64,000 nt of DNA, taken from positions 4,926,501 to 4,990,500 of the forward strand of contig NZ_CP077073.1 of NCBI RefSeq assembly GCF_019139535.1, given 5' to 3'. The stretch is from Pseudomonas muyukensis (GTDB lineage: Bacteria > Pseudomonadota > Gammaproteobacteria > Pseudomonadales > Pseudomonadaceae). This document shows positions 56,537 to 64,000 of the stretch, piece by piece. The notes beneath the pieces were generated by a model that was not told where the DNA came from, searched no databases, and was given only the letters and a program-made list of their open reading frames with translations. A program made the translations under genes and the position numbers. The first letter of the stretch is position 1. Each line of letters opens with the position of its first letter.

Positions 56537-58246
56537 CTACCGCGCCTCCATATGCGCAATCATCAACTGCACACTCTCATTCCCACGAAACTCATTCACA
56601 TCCAGCTTGTAAGCCAACTCCACCCAACGCACGGTAGGGTTCGGCCACACCTCCCGGTCGATCCCGAAGGCAATCCCATCCAGCCGCACCGACCCGCACT
56701 CGCTCTTGAGCACCACCTTCAAGTGCCGCTCTCCCACGACCCGCTGCTCGACCAGCTGGAACACCCCATGGAACAACGGCTCGGGAAAGTGCTGCCCCCA
56801 AGGCCCGGCATTGCGCAGGGCCCGCGCCAGGTCCAGGTGGAACTCCTCCACCGCCAACGTGCCATCCGACAGCAACCGCCCAGTCAGGTCCTCTTCGCGC
56901 AGCTGGCGCCGAACCTCCTCATCGAAGGCCTCGGCAAACGCCGGGAAATGCTCGGCCGGCAGCGACAAACCCGCCGCCATGGCGTGCCCGCCAAACTTGC
57001 TGATCAACGCCGGGTGCCGCGCCGCCACCGCATCCAGCGCATCACGAATATGCAGCCCCGCCACCGACCGCGCCGACCCCTTGAGCATGCCCTCCCCTGC
57101 ATCGGCGAAAGCAATGGTCGGGCGGTGGTAACGCTCCTTCAGGCGTGAGGCCAGAATGCCAATCACCCCCTGGTGCCAATCCGCATCGAACAGGCACAGG
57201 CCGTAAGGCATGGACTCCACCGGCAAGTCCTTGAGCTGGGCCAGCGCCTCGCGCTGCATGCCCTGCTCGATGGACTTGCGGTCCTGGTTCAGGCCATCGA
57301 GCTGCTGGGCCATGTCCAGCGCCAGCGCCGCGTCATCGCACAACAGGCACTCGATACCCAGGCTCATGTCGTCCAACCGCCCGGCCGCATTGAGCCGAGG
57401 GCCGAGGATGAAGCCCAGGTCGGTGGAAGTGATACGCCGGTGATCACGCCGGGCCACTTCGAGAATGGCCTTGAGCCCCGGCCGCGCACGGCCGGCGCGG
57501 ATACGCTCCAGGCCCTGATGCACAAGGATCCGGTTGTTGGCATCCAGCGGCACCACGTCGGCGACACTGCCCAGGGCCACCAGGTCGAGCAACTCGCCGA
57601 TGTTCGGCTGCGCCTGCGTTTCGTAGCGGCCCAGGCTGCGCAAGCGAGCCCGCAATGCCATCAGCACATAGAAAATCACCCCGACTCCAGCCAGGGACTT
57701 GCTCGGGAAGCCGCAGCCCGGCTGGTTCGGATTGACGATGGCGTCCGCGTCCGGCAACTGCTCGCCCGGCAAGTGGTGGTCGGTGACCAGCACCTTGAGC
57801 CCCGCCGCCTTGGCCGCCGCCACGCCCTCGACACTGGAAATACCGTTGTCCACGGTGATCAACAGCTGCGGCTGGCGCTGCAAGGCAACCTCGACGATCT
57901 CCGGGGTCAAGCCATAGCCGTACTCGAAACGGTTGGGCACCAGGTAGTCGACATGGGCCGCGCCCAGCAGACGCAGGCCAAGCATGCCCACGGTGCTGGC
58001 CGTGGCGCCGTCGGCGTCGAAGTCGCCTACGATGAGGATGCGCTGGCGCAGGTCCAAGGCCTCGACCAGCAGGTCCACCGCCGCCTCGATGCCCTTGAGC
58101 TGCTGGTACGGCAGCAGCCGCGCCAGGCTCTTGTCCAGTTCGACCGCCGACTGCACACCACGGGCGGCGTACAAGCGGGTCAGCAACGGTGGCAGGTTGC
58201 CCAGCAACGGCAGGGGCGATGGCAGGGGGCGGGGTTCGATATGCAT
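56537..58246 (-). CDS. recJ: Single-stranded-DNA-specific exonuclease RecJ
   Basis: The 5'-3' ssDNA exonuclease of recombination and mismatch repair. It has 569 residues. DHH phosphoesterase motifs are present: VGDFDADGATAS (near 77), TVDNGISS, VTDHHLPG (near 160), then GPRLNAAGRLDD, and the C-terminal DHHA1 FGGHAMAAGLSLP plus an OB-like end. It ends 18 bp from an 8-bp tandem array. It follows yaeQ on the same strand, 30 bp apart. Confidence 0.95.
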   Translation of the reverse strand: MHIEPRPLPSPLPLLGNLPPLLTRLYAARGVQSAVELDKSLARLLPYQQLKGIEAAVDLLVEALDLRQRILIVGDFDADGATASTVGMLGLRLLGAAHVDYLVPNRFEYGYGLTPEIVEVALQRQPQLLITVDNGISSVEGVAAAKAAGLKVLVTDHHLPGEQLPDADAIVNPNQPGCGFPSKSLAGVGVIFYVLMALRARLRSLGRYETQAQPNIGELLDLVALGSVADVVPLDANNRILVHQGLERIRAGRARPGLKAILEVARRDHRRITSTDLGFILGPRLNAAGRLDDMSLGIECLLCDDAALALDMAQQLDGLNQDRKSIEQGMQREALAQLKDLPVESMPYGLCLFDADWHQGVIGILASRLKERYHRPTIAFADAGEGMLKGSARSVAGLHIRDALDAVAARHPALISKFGGHAMAAGLSLPAEHFPAFAEAFDEEVRRQLREEDLTGRLLSDGTLAVEEFHLDLARALRNAGPWGQHFPEPLFHGVFQLVEQRVVGERHLKVVLKSECGSVRLDGIAFGIDREVWPNPTVRWVELAYKLDVNEFRGNESVQLMIAHMEAR

Positions 58247-58276
58247 GGGGCCTTCGTCGATCAGGGGTGAATCAGG

Positions 58277-58819
58277 TCAGCCGCGCTCGCCGAGCAGCCA
58301 CTGCAGTTGCACTTCGTGCTGGCCACGGTCGTCGGTGACGAACACCGTGCCTTCGCTGATCATCACGTCCCACTTGATAGCACGCGGCATATCAGTGGCC
58401 AGGGTCTCCAGCACCTCTTGCGGCACGGCGGCGACGTTGAGGTTCTTCAGGCCCTTGACCGCGCCGAGCACCTTGGTTTCCCAGACCCGCAGGCTGCCAT
58501 AGGCCAGCAGGCTGGTGCGTTCGGTGCGGCGCGAACACCAGGTCAGGCGATCGGCGTCGGGCTGGCCGACTTCGATCCAGTGCAGGATGCGATCGTCCAG
58601 GCTCTTTTCCCATACTGCCGCTTCATCGACATCCGACAAGCCCCGGCCGAACGCCAGGTTTTCGTTGTACCACAGGGCATAGGCCAGCAGGCGCACGGCC
58701 ATGCGCTCTTCGGTTTCCGAAGGGTGACGGGCGATGGTCTGCTTGACGTTCTCGTACACGTTGCGGTCGAGGTCGGTCAGATTCAGTTCGAACTTGTAGG
58801 TGGTGGACGGCTGGGCCAT
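58277..58819 (-). CDS. yaeQ: YaeQ-family protein
   Basis: A 180-residue protein of the YaeQ family (PD-(D/E)XK-like fold). Family residues visible: STTYKFELNLTDLDRNVYE, HPSETEERMAVRLLAYALWY, HWIEVGQPDADRLTWCSRR. ATG 58819 (MAQPSTTYKF) is preferred over an upstream codon. It is divergent from the CoA-transferase gene. In E. coli, YaeQ was once linked to RfaH suppression, but its activity is not settled. Confidence 0.93.
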   Translation of the reverse strand: MAQPSTTYKFELNLTDLDRNVYENVKQTIARHPSETEERMAVRLLAYALWYNENLAFGRGLSDVDEAAVWEKSLDDRILHWIEVGQPDADRLTWCSRRTERTSLLAYGSLRVWETKVLGAVKGLKNLNVAAVPQEVLETLATDMPRAIKWDVMISEGTVFVTDDRGQHEVQLQWLLGERG

Positions 58820-58948
58820 GGGCGCTGGGCTTCTTGCGGGGGAAAGTCGCACAGTCTAACCGATAGCGCCGGTTCGGACGACGCCGGTATACCTGCCGTT
58901 GCCGAGCTGTGATACAACCTGCGCACGCCCAGCCGCCACGGATGCCCC

Positions 58949-60148
58949 ATGCCCACGCCCAGCAAGCCACTCGCCGGCCTGAAAGTCATTGAACTCGGCA
59001 CCCTGATCGCCGGCCCGTTCGCCTCGCGCATCTGCGCCGAATTCGGCGCCGAGGTGATCAAGGTCGAGTCGCCTGACGGCGGCGACCCGCTGCGCAAATG
59101 GCGCAAGTTGTATGAAGGCACCTCGCTGTGGTGGTTCGTCCAGGCGCGCAACAAGCAGTCGCTGACCCTCAACCTCAAGCACCCAGAAGGTCGCGAAGTG
59201 CTCAAGCGCCTGCTCGCCGAGGCCGACATCCTGATCGAGAACTTCCGCCCCGGCGTGCTGGAGAAACTCGGCCTGGGCTGGGACGTGCTGCATGCGCTCA
59301 ACCCGCGCCTGGTCATGGTGCGCCTGTCGGGCTTCGGCCAGACCGGGCCGATGAAAGACCAGCCGGGCTTTGGCGCGGTTGGCGAGTCCATGGGCGGGCT
59401 GCGCTACATCACCGGCTTCGAGGACCGCCCACCGGTGCGCACAGGCATTTCCATCGGCGACTCGATCGCCGCGCTGTGGGGCGTGATCGGCGCGCTGATG
59501 GCCCTGCGTCATCGCGAGGTCAACGGCGGCCAGGGCCAGGTGGTGGACGTGGCGCTGTACGAGGCGATCTTCGCCATGATGGAAAGCATGGTCCCGGAGT
59601 TCGACGTGTTCGGCTTCATTCGCGAGCGCACCGGCAACATCATGCCCGGCATCACGCCTTCGTCCATCCACACCACGTGCGATGGTCGCCACGTGCAGAT
59701 CGGCGCCAACGGCGACGCGATCTTCAAGCGCTTCATGCAGGCTATCGGCCGTGACGACCTGGCCAACGATGCCGCGCTGGCTAGCAACGACGGCCGCGAT
59801 GCCCGCCGCGACGAGCTCTACGGCGTGATCGACCGCTGGGCCAACAGCCTGCCGCTGAACGAAGTCATGCAGACGCTCAACGACGCCCAGGTGCCGGCCA
59901 GCCGTATCTACAGCGCCGAAGACATGCTGGGCGACCCGCAATTCCTCGCCCGCGAGATGTTCCTCCAGGCCCGCCTGCCAGACGGCAAGCCGTTCAAGAT
60001 GCCCGGTATCGTGCCCAAGCTGTCCGACACCCCGGGCTCTGCCGAATGGATCGGCCCGACCCTGGGTGAACACACCAACGCGCTGCTCACCGACCTAGGT
60101 TACGACGCCGCCACCATCGCCCGCTTGCGCGCCGACGGCGTGCTCTGA
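58949..60148 (+). CDS. CaiB/BaiF-family CoA-transferase
   Basis: A 399-residue family III CoA-transferase. Motifs: LKVIELGTLIAGPFASRICAEFGAEVIKVE at the start, NKQSLTLNLKHPEG, IENFRPGVLEKLG, LSGFGQTGP and a catalytic-aspartate region GISIGDSIAALWG. It moves CoA between carboxylic acids; which pair is not evident. A second ATG at 58942 is possible but 58949 fits the family length. The next gene is a periplasmic binding-like protein 19 bp away. Confidence 0.87.
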   Translation: MPTPSKPLAGLKVIELGTLIAGPFASRICAEFGAEVIKVESPDGGDPLRKWRKLYEGTSLWWFVQARNKQSLTLNLKHPEGREVLKRLLAEADILIENFRPGVLEKLGLGWDVLHALNPRLVMVRLSGFGQTGPMKDQPGFGAVGESMGGLRYITGFEDRPPVRTGISIGDSIAALWGVIGALMALRHREVNGGQGQVVDVALYEAIFAMMESMVPEFDVFGFIRERTGNIMPGITPSSIHTTCDGRHVQIGANGDAIFKRFMQAIGRDDLANDAALASNDGRDARRDELYGVIDRWANSLPLNEVMQTLNDAQVPASRIYSAEDMLGDPQFLAREMFLQARLPDGKPFKMPGIVPKLSDTPGSAEWIGPTLGEHTNALLTDLGYDAATIARLRADGVL

Positions 60149-60167
60149 GCGCGCGGCGGCCTGGCCC

Positions 60168-61028
60168 ATGCGTATCGCGCAGCTGCCTGCCCTGCTCTGC
60201 TTGCTGCTTGCCAGCATGCACATGGCCGAAGCCAAGGAACGCCTGCTGTGGCTGGTGCGCGACCTGCCGCCGTTCACCATCTTCGAAGGCCCCTCGCAAG
60301 GGCGCGGGGTGATCGACCAACTGCTGCCGCAGCTGATCGCACAGATGCCCGAGTACGACCACCGTATTGTCCGGGTCAACCGCGCGCGCGGCATCCAGAT
60401 GCTCCAGGAACCCAGCTTCACCTGTGACCCGACCTTGCTGTGGACCCCTGAGCGAGCGCGCTACGTACACTTCTCCAAGCCCTCGCTGGGCGTGCTCAGC
60501 AGCGGCCTGGTGATCCGCAAGCAGGACCAGGCGCTGCTCGCCCCCTTCCTCGATGGCGAGCAAGTGGACTTGCAGCGCTTACTGGCACAGACCCAACTGA
60601 AACTCGGCATCGTCGCCGAACGCAGCTACAGCGTGCAGGTCGACCAGGTGCTGCAGCAACTGCCCGACAGCGCCTTCAGCCGCCACTACGGCAACGACGC
60701 CACTGCCAGCCTGCTGCAGATGCAGCAGCTGGGTCGCCTGCAACTGGTGCTGGGCTACTGGCCGGAGGTGCGCTACCTGATCCAGCAGCAGGGCGGCACA
60801 CTGGACGACTACAGCTTCCATCCGATCCGCGGGGTCGATCGCTACCAGTTCCTGCATGTGGGCTGCTCGGACACCGCCCTGGGCCGAGAGGCCATTGCCC
60901 ACATCGATCAATTGCTGCCCGACCTGCGTGAGCACAGCCTCCCCGAGCTATACGCCGGCTGGTTGGACCCGGCGTTGCAACAGGACTACCTCGAGCAGGC
61001 CCGGCATTTCTTCGAACCCAGGCATTGA
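60168..61028 (+). CDS. Periplasmic solute-binding-like protein (TIGR02285-type)
   Basis: A 286-residue exported protein. The signal peptide (MRIAQLPALLCLLLASMHMAEA) is cut near residue 22. The mature part resembles type 3 solute-binding proteins in a lone form: LLWLVRDLPPFTIFEGPSQGRGVIDQ, VNRARGIQMLQ, HFSKPSLGVLSSGLVI, GNDATASLLQMQ. No transporter genes are adjacent, so it may act as a sensor partner or scavenger. The ligand is unknown. Confidence 0.8.
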   Translation: MRIAQLPALLCLLLASMHMAEAKERLLWLVRDLPPFTIFEGPSQGRGVIDQLLPQLIAQMPEYDHRIVRVNRARGIQMLQEPSFTCDPTLLWTPERARYVHFSKPSLGVLSSGLVIRKQDQALLAPFLDGEQVDLQRLLAQTQLKLGIVAERSYSVQVDQVLQQLPDSAFSRHYGNDATASLLQMQQLGRLQLVLGYWPEVRYLIQQQGGTLDDYSFHPIRGVDRYQFLHVGCSDTALGREAIAHIDQLLPDLREHSLPELYAGWLDPALQQDYLEQARHFFEPRH

Positions 61029-61080
61029 GGCGCAGGCCGCAGCGCGTTGCCCGCTTCGCCGGCACGGCAGGCAAAAAGAA

Positions 61081-61110
61081 ACCCCGGTCGCTGGGGAAGA
61101 CGACCGGGGT
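61081..61110 (-). terminator. Rho-independent terminator of the DUF3509 gene
   Basis: The 10-bp stem ACCCCGGTCG/CGACCGGGGT (61081-61090 with 61101-61110); on the reverse strand it is followed by TTCTTTTTG. It lies 91 bp downstream of the stop at 61202. Confidence 0.85.
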
Positions 61111-61201
61111 CAAGCGAAAGCCCTTGGGACTTCCAGTGGCAGCCTGAACGATACCGGAGCAAAGCATCGCCAGGCGGCCCTTGAAGCGTCTGATCTGGCC
61201 G

Positions 61202-61483
61202 TCAGGCAAAGGTTCCCTGGGGCTGCTGGCGATGCTGCAACGCGGCGATCACGCATGGCTGCAAACGCCCTTCGACAATCTGCAGGTCACGGTGCAGGCC
61301 ATCCACCAGGTCGACCAGCAACTGCTGTTCCAGCAACTGCCGTGCACAGACCGTACGCCGCAGGATCAGCGCACCGTGTTGGTCATACAAGGTCAATTGC
61401 CGGTTGCCGCCGGCATCGAGCGCGCCAAGCGCGGCCTGGTAGGGGGTCAGGGCATCGTTGAGCAGTCTGCAGATTCGTTCCAT
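61202..61483 (-). CDS. DUF3509-family small protein
   Basis: A 93-residue Pseudomonas-type protein: MERICRLLNDALTPYQ, GALDAGGNRQLTLYDQHG, LILRRTVCARQLLEQQ and LVDGLHRDLQIVEGR fit the DUF3509 pattern. ATG 61483 has no strong ribosome site; a GTG at 61492 is an alternative. It is easy to miss because a longer open frame on the same strand runs through it. It ends in its own terminator. Function unknown. Confidence 0.75.
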   Translation of the reverse strand: MERICRLLNDALTPYQAALGALDAGGNRQLTLYDQHGALILRRTVCARQLLEQQLLVDLVDGLHRDLQIVEGRLQPCVIAALQHRQQPQGTFA

Positions 61484-61574
61484 CCGGATCACTCGCTGGC
61501 TAGGGACATGTGAGAACTGACCGTCGGGCGTGATGGAAAGTTCGCATCCGCCCCGATCCTGCGAGCATGCGCGG

Positions 61575-61985
61575 TCAACATGACAGTTTCGCCAGCGGCC
61601 TTTGCACCCCCTGCGCCAGGCCATCCAGCGCCCGGCCCAAGGCCACGGCCAGTCTGGGCCACGGCACATCCACCAGCACCCGCAGGCCATGGCGTCGCGC
61701 CTCATGGGCAAGGCTGGCACCGGCTTGCGCCTGGCCGACGAACAGGAGCGCGCGCGTCGAAGCGACGGACGCCAGGCGCGCGAACAACGGCAAGGCCTCC
61801 TGCCGCGCCATCCCATGGTCGAGCACCAGCAGGTCGGCAGGCTGCCCGCGCGCCAGGTCGCTGATGATCTCGCCCACGTCGTCGCTCAAGCGGACGTTGT
61901 AGAGCCCCTGGGCGTTGAACGCCTGGTGCAGGCGGATCTGGTGGAAGGGGCGTGTCTGATGGATAAGCACATGAAGGTTGTGCAT
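61575..61985 (-). CDS. Stand-alone degenerate receiver-domain protein
   Basis: A 136-residue single domain with the CheY-like pattern: VLIHQTRPFHQIRLHQAF, LLVLDHGMA with the acceptor D56, ALLFVGQ and VLVDVPWPRLAVALGRAL. The acidic pair after beta-1 is missing (HQTRP instead of xDD), the conserved Thr/Ser is a Gly-Gln and the Lys before the last helix is absent, so ordinary phosphorylation is doubtful. ATG 61985 starts the fold. Neighbours give no partner kinase. It may instead bind a protein partner. Confidence 0.7.
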   Translation of the reverse strand: MHNLHVLIHQTRPFHQIRLHQAFNAQGLYNVRLSDDVGEIISDLARGQPADLLVLDHGMARQEALPLFARLASVASTRALLFVGQAQAGASLAHEARRHGLRVLVDVPWPRLAVALGRALDGLAQGVQRPLAKLSC

Positions 61986-62067
61986 GGGCCGGCTCCTGGG
62001 CAATACGCCGTGAAAATCAGGCGATCACTGTAGGGAGAGGCCAGCGGGTAGTTCTATAGGAAATGTC

Positions 62068-62099
62068 CGAAAACGATGAGGGCCACTCACGTGGCCCTC
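62068..62099 (-). terminator. Rho-independent terminator of thrC
   Basis: GAGGGCCAC/GTGGCCCTC (62078-62086 with 62091-62099), a 4-nt loop; on the reverse strand followed by ATCGTTTTCGG. It lies 25 bp after the thrC stop. Confidence 0.82.
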
Positions 62100-62123
62100 A
62101 AAGGATAAATACGACCGCGCGCC

Positions 62124-63533
62124 TTACAGCGGCTTGCCGCGATTGCCATGCTGGCTGACGAAGGCCTGCACGGTCTTCAGGTCGTTGGCCAGCACCGTGC
62201 AACGCTCTTCACGGCTGAACAGGTCGCTCAGGTGGGCCGGCAGCTCCAGGGCCTTGCCGACGCCGGCCTGCTCCACCGCCTCGGGGAACTTGACCGGGTG
62301 CGCGGTGCCCAGCACCACCATCGGCGTGTCCAGGCTGCGGCGGCACTCGCGGGCGGCCTTGACGCCGATCGCGGTGTGCGGGTCGAGCACCTCACCGGTA
62401 CTGGCGAACACTTCGGCGATGGTCTCGCAGGTCTGCGCGTCGGTCACGGCCAGCGAATCGAACAGCTTGCGCGCCTCGGTCCAGCGATCCTGCTCGACAC
62501 TGAAGCCGCCGCCCTGCTTGAAGGTGTCCATCAACTGGGCTACCGCCGCGCCATTGCGACCGTGCAGGTCGAACAGCAGGCGCTCGAAGTTGGACGAGAC
62601 CATGATGTCCATCGACGGCGACAGGGTCGGGTGCAGGGCATCCTTGACGTACTGGTTGCCGCTCATGAAGCGGTGCAGGATGTCGTTGCGGTTGGTCGCC
62701 ACCACCAGCTGGCTGATTGGCAGGCCCATGTTGCGCGCCAGGTAACCGGCGAAGATATCGCCGAAGTTGCCGGTCGGCACCGAGAACGCCACCGAACGGG
62801 CCGGGCCGCCCAGCTGCAGGGCTGCGTGGAAGTAGTAGACGATCTGGGCCATGATCCGCGCCCAGTTGATCGAGTTGACCGCCACCAGGCGGGTGCCCTT
62901 GAGGAATGACTGGTCGGCGAAGCTGGCCTTGACCATCTCCTGGCAGTCGTCGAAGTTGCCTTCGATGGCGATGTTGTGGATGTTGTCGCCGAGGATGGTG
63001 GTCATCTGCCGGCGCTGCACTTCCGACACACGCTGGTGCGGGTGCAGGATGAAGATGTCGACGTTGTCGCAACGGCGGCAACCTTCGATGGCGGCCGAGC
63101 CGGTGTCGCCACTGGTGGCGCCGACGATCACCACGCGCTCGCCGCGCTTGACCAGCACATGGTCGAGCAGGCGGCCGAGCAGTTGCAGGGCGAAGTCCTT
63201 GAACGCCAGGGTCGGGCCGTGGAACAGCTCCATCACCCACTCGTTGCCGTTGAGCTGGCGCAGCGGCGCCACCGCGGCATGGGCGAAGTTGCCGTAGGTT
63301 TCTTCGAGGATCTTCTTGAAGTCGGCATCGGCGATGCTGCCGTCGACGAACGGGCGCATCACCCGGAAGGCCAGTTCGTGGTACGGCAGGCCGGCCCAGG
63401 AGGCGATTTCTTCCTGGGTGAAGCGTGGCAGGTTTTCGGGGACGTACAGGCCGCCATCACTGGCCAGGCCAGCCAGCAGGACGTCTTCGAAGTTCAGGGC
63501 CGGAGCCTGGCCGCGGGTACTGATATAGCGCAT
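62124..63533 (-). CDS. thrC: Threonine synthase
   Basis: PLP enzyme that makes threonine from O-phosphohomoserine. It has 469 residues, the long proteobacterial form. It begins MRYISTRGQAPALNFEDVLLAGLASDGGLYVP; the PLP lysine is in GPTLAFKDFALQLL, and ATSGDTGSAAIEG and VPTGNFGDIFAGY bind phosphate. It lies 53 bp downstream of hom on the same strand, an operon seen in Pseudomonas. Confidence 0.96.
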   Translation of the reverse strand: MRYISTRGQAPALNFEDVLLAGLASDGGLYVPENLPRFTQEEIASWAGLPYHELAFRVMRPFVDGSIADADFKKILEETYGNFAHAAVAPLRQLNGNEWVMELFHGPTLAFKDFALQLLGRLLDHVLVKRGERVVIVGATSGDTGSAAIEGCRRCDNVDIFILHPHQRVSEVQRRQMTTILGDNIHNIAIEGNFDDCQEMVKASFADQSFLKGTRLVAVNSINWARIMAQIVYYFHAALQLGGPARSVAFSVPTGNFGDIFAGYLARNMGLPISQLVVATNRNDILHRFMSGNQYVKDALHPTLSPSMDIMVSSNFERLLFDLHGRNGAAVAQLMDTFKQGGGFSVEQDRWTEARKLFDSLAVTDAQTCETIAEVFASTGEVLDPHTAIGVKAARECRRSLDTPMVVLGTAHPVKFPEAVEQAGVGKALELPAHLSDLFSREERCTVLANDLKTVQAFVSQHGNRGKPL

Positions 63534-63586
63534 GGGACAAACCTTCGATGCTGGGCGCGGGCCACCCGGGCGGCCCGCCGCTGAGA

Positions 63587-64000
63587 TTAATTGAGCTGTT
63601 CGACGCGAATCCGCACGACCTTGCCGACTACGTCCTGCAGGGCTTCGAGGGCCACGATGGCGTCGTCGATGCGCTGCTCGACCACGCGGTGGGTCAGCAG
63701 GATCATCGGCACCAGGCCGTCCTGTTCCTCGGCCTCCTTCTGCATGATCGACTCGATGTTGATGCCGCGCGCCGAGAGGATGCTGGCGACCTGGGCGAGC
63801 ACGCCCGGGTGGTCCTTGGCCTGGATGCGCAGATAGTAGGCACTTTCGCAGGCCTCGATCGGCAGGATCGGATGGGCCGACAGCGCGTCTGGCTGGAAAG
63901 CCAGGTGCGGCACGCGGTTCTCCGGGTCCGAGGTCATGGCGCGAACCACGTCGACCAGGTCGGCGACCACCGACGAGGCAGTCGGCTCCATGCCAGCACC
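63587..64000 (-). CDS. hom: Homoserine dehydrogenase, C-terminal part (truncated by window edge)
   Basis: The last 137 or so residues of Hom, which reduces aspartate semialdehyde to homoserine. The visible part holds the end of the catalytic region (EPTASSVVADLVDV) and a C-terminal ACT domain (YYLRIQAKDHPGVLAQVASILSARGINIESIMQKEAEEQ), the site of threonine feedback in related enzymes. The gene continues beyond 64000 and shares a strand with thrC. Confidence 0.95.
   Translation of the reverse strand, partial: GAGMEPTASSVVADLVDVVRAMTSDPENRVPHLAFQPDALSAHPILPIEACESAYYLRIQAKDHPGVLAQVASILSARGINIESIMQKEAEEQDGLVPMILLTHRVVEQRIDDAIVALEALQDVVGKVVRIRVEQLN

Noticed and set aside
61202..61816. A 204-codon reverse-strand frame
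   Set aside because: Only the last 93 codons resemble a protein family (DUF3509); the upstream part overlaps the receiver gene in another frame.

Overview
The window looks like the chromosome of a Pseudomonas, most likely of the P. putida group. The DNA is GC-rich, and the gene order matches Pseudomonas core genome blocks that I recognise: map-glnD-dapC, dapD, csdA-csdE, ndvB-dapE-rlmA, tsaB/adk/ppc, prfB-lysS, wspA-F-R, recJ, and thrC-hom. REP-type palindromes of the 'ggagcggccttgtgtcgcg' kind lie between genes. No rRNA, tRNA, CRISPR array, prophage or insertion sequence was seen. Species assignment rests on memory of gene order, not on a search.

Layout. 1-300: divergent control region, with rpsB expected just off the left edge. 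297-16640 (mostly +): map, glnD, dapC; a reverse-strand cation/proton antiporter; an ArsC-family reductase, dapD, csdA-csdE, convergent tcdA, the NdvB-type glucan synthase, dapE, rlmA and a small conserved gene. Four lysine/peptidoglycan-precursor genes (dapC, dapD, dapE and the PII regulator glnD) lie within 15 kb. 16.7-20.9 kb: cold-shock gene, plsB, a YbaY-type lipoprotein and a DUF4197 protein. 20.9-25.9 kb: RND efflux pump pair divergent from a TetR regulator, with a palindrome between them. 26-31 kb: rsmJ, an internally repeated hypothetical protein, an extensin-like peptidase, a PEP-mutase-family enzyme, a DUF72 protein and a small hypothetical. 30.3-34.6 kb: tsaB, adk, ppc. 34.8-36.7 kb: small conserved gene and two envelope lipoproteins, the second an OmpA-family LptF homologue. 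36.8-37.3 kb: a Phd/RelE toxin-antitoxin module that looks like an insertion. 37.4-41.3 kb: membrane protein, hydrolase lipoprotein, QEGLA-motif protein, lipoprotein, TetR regulator. 41.3-44.0 kb: lysS and prfB, the latter with the programmed +1 frameshift. 45.1-53.5 kb: the complete seven-gene Wsp surface-sensing system, which makes cyclic di-GMP. 53.6-58.8 kb: DUF533 protein, old yellow enzyme, recJ, yaeQ. 58.9-64.0 kb: CoA-transferase, periplasmic binding-like protein, DUF3509 protein, degenerate receiver, thrC and the 3' part of hom.

The most unusual content is non-coding. Two gaps of about 1 kb (44.04-45.07 and 55.50-56.54 kb) and one shorter gap (5.03-5.17 kb) carry copies of one extragenic element of about 310-350 bp: four full copies in two inverted pairs, plus a truncated one. 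The copies share hairpins whose arms differ between copies by compensatory changes. Nearly every edge abuts a short tandem array, and the array unit differs from edge to edge (6, 8 or 11 bp). Matching short ORFs in these copies look like shadows, because one copy carries frame-breaking deletions. I cannot tell without a search whether this family has been described, but the edge-linked arrays and the covariation are the observations I would follow first.
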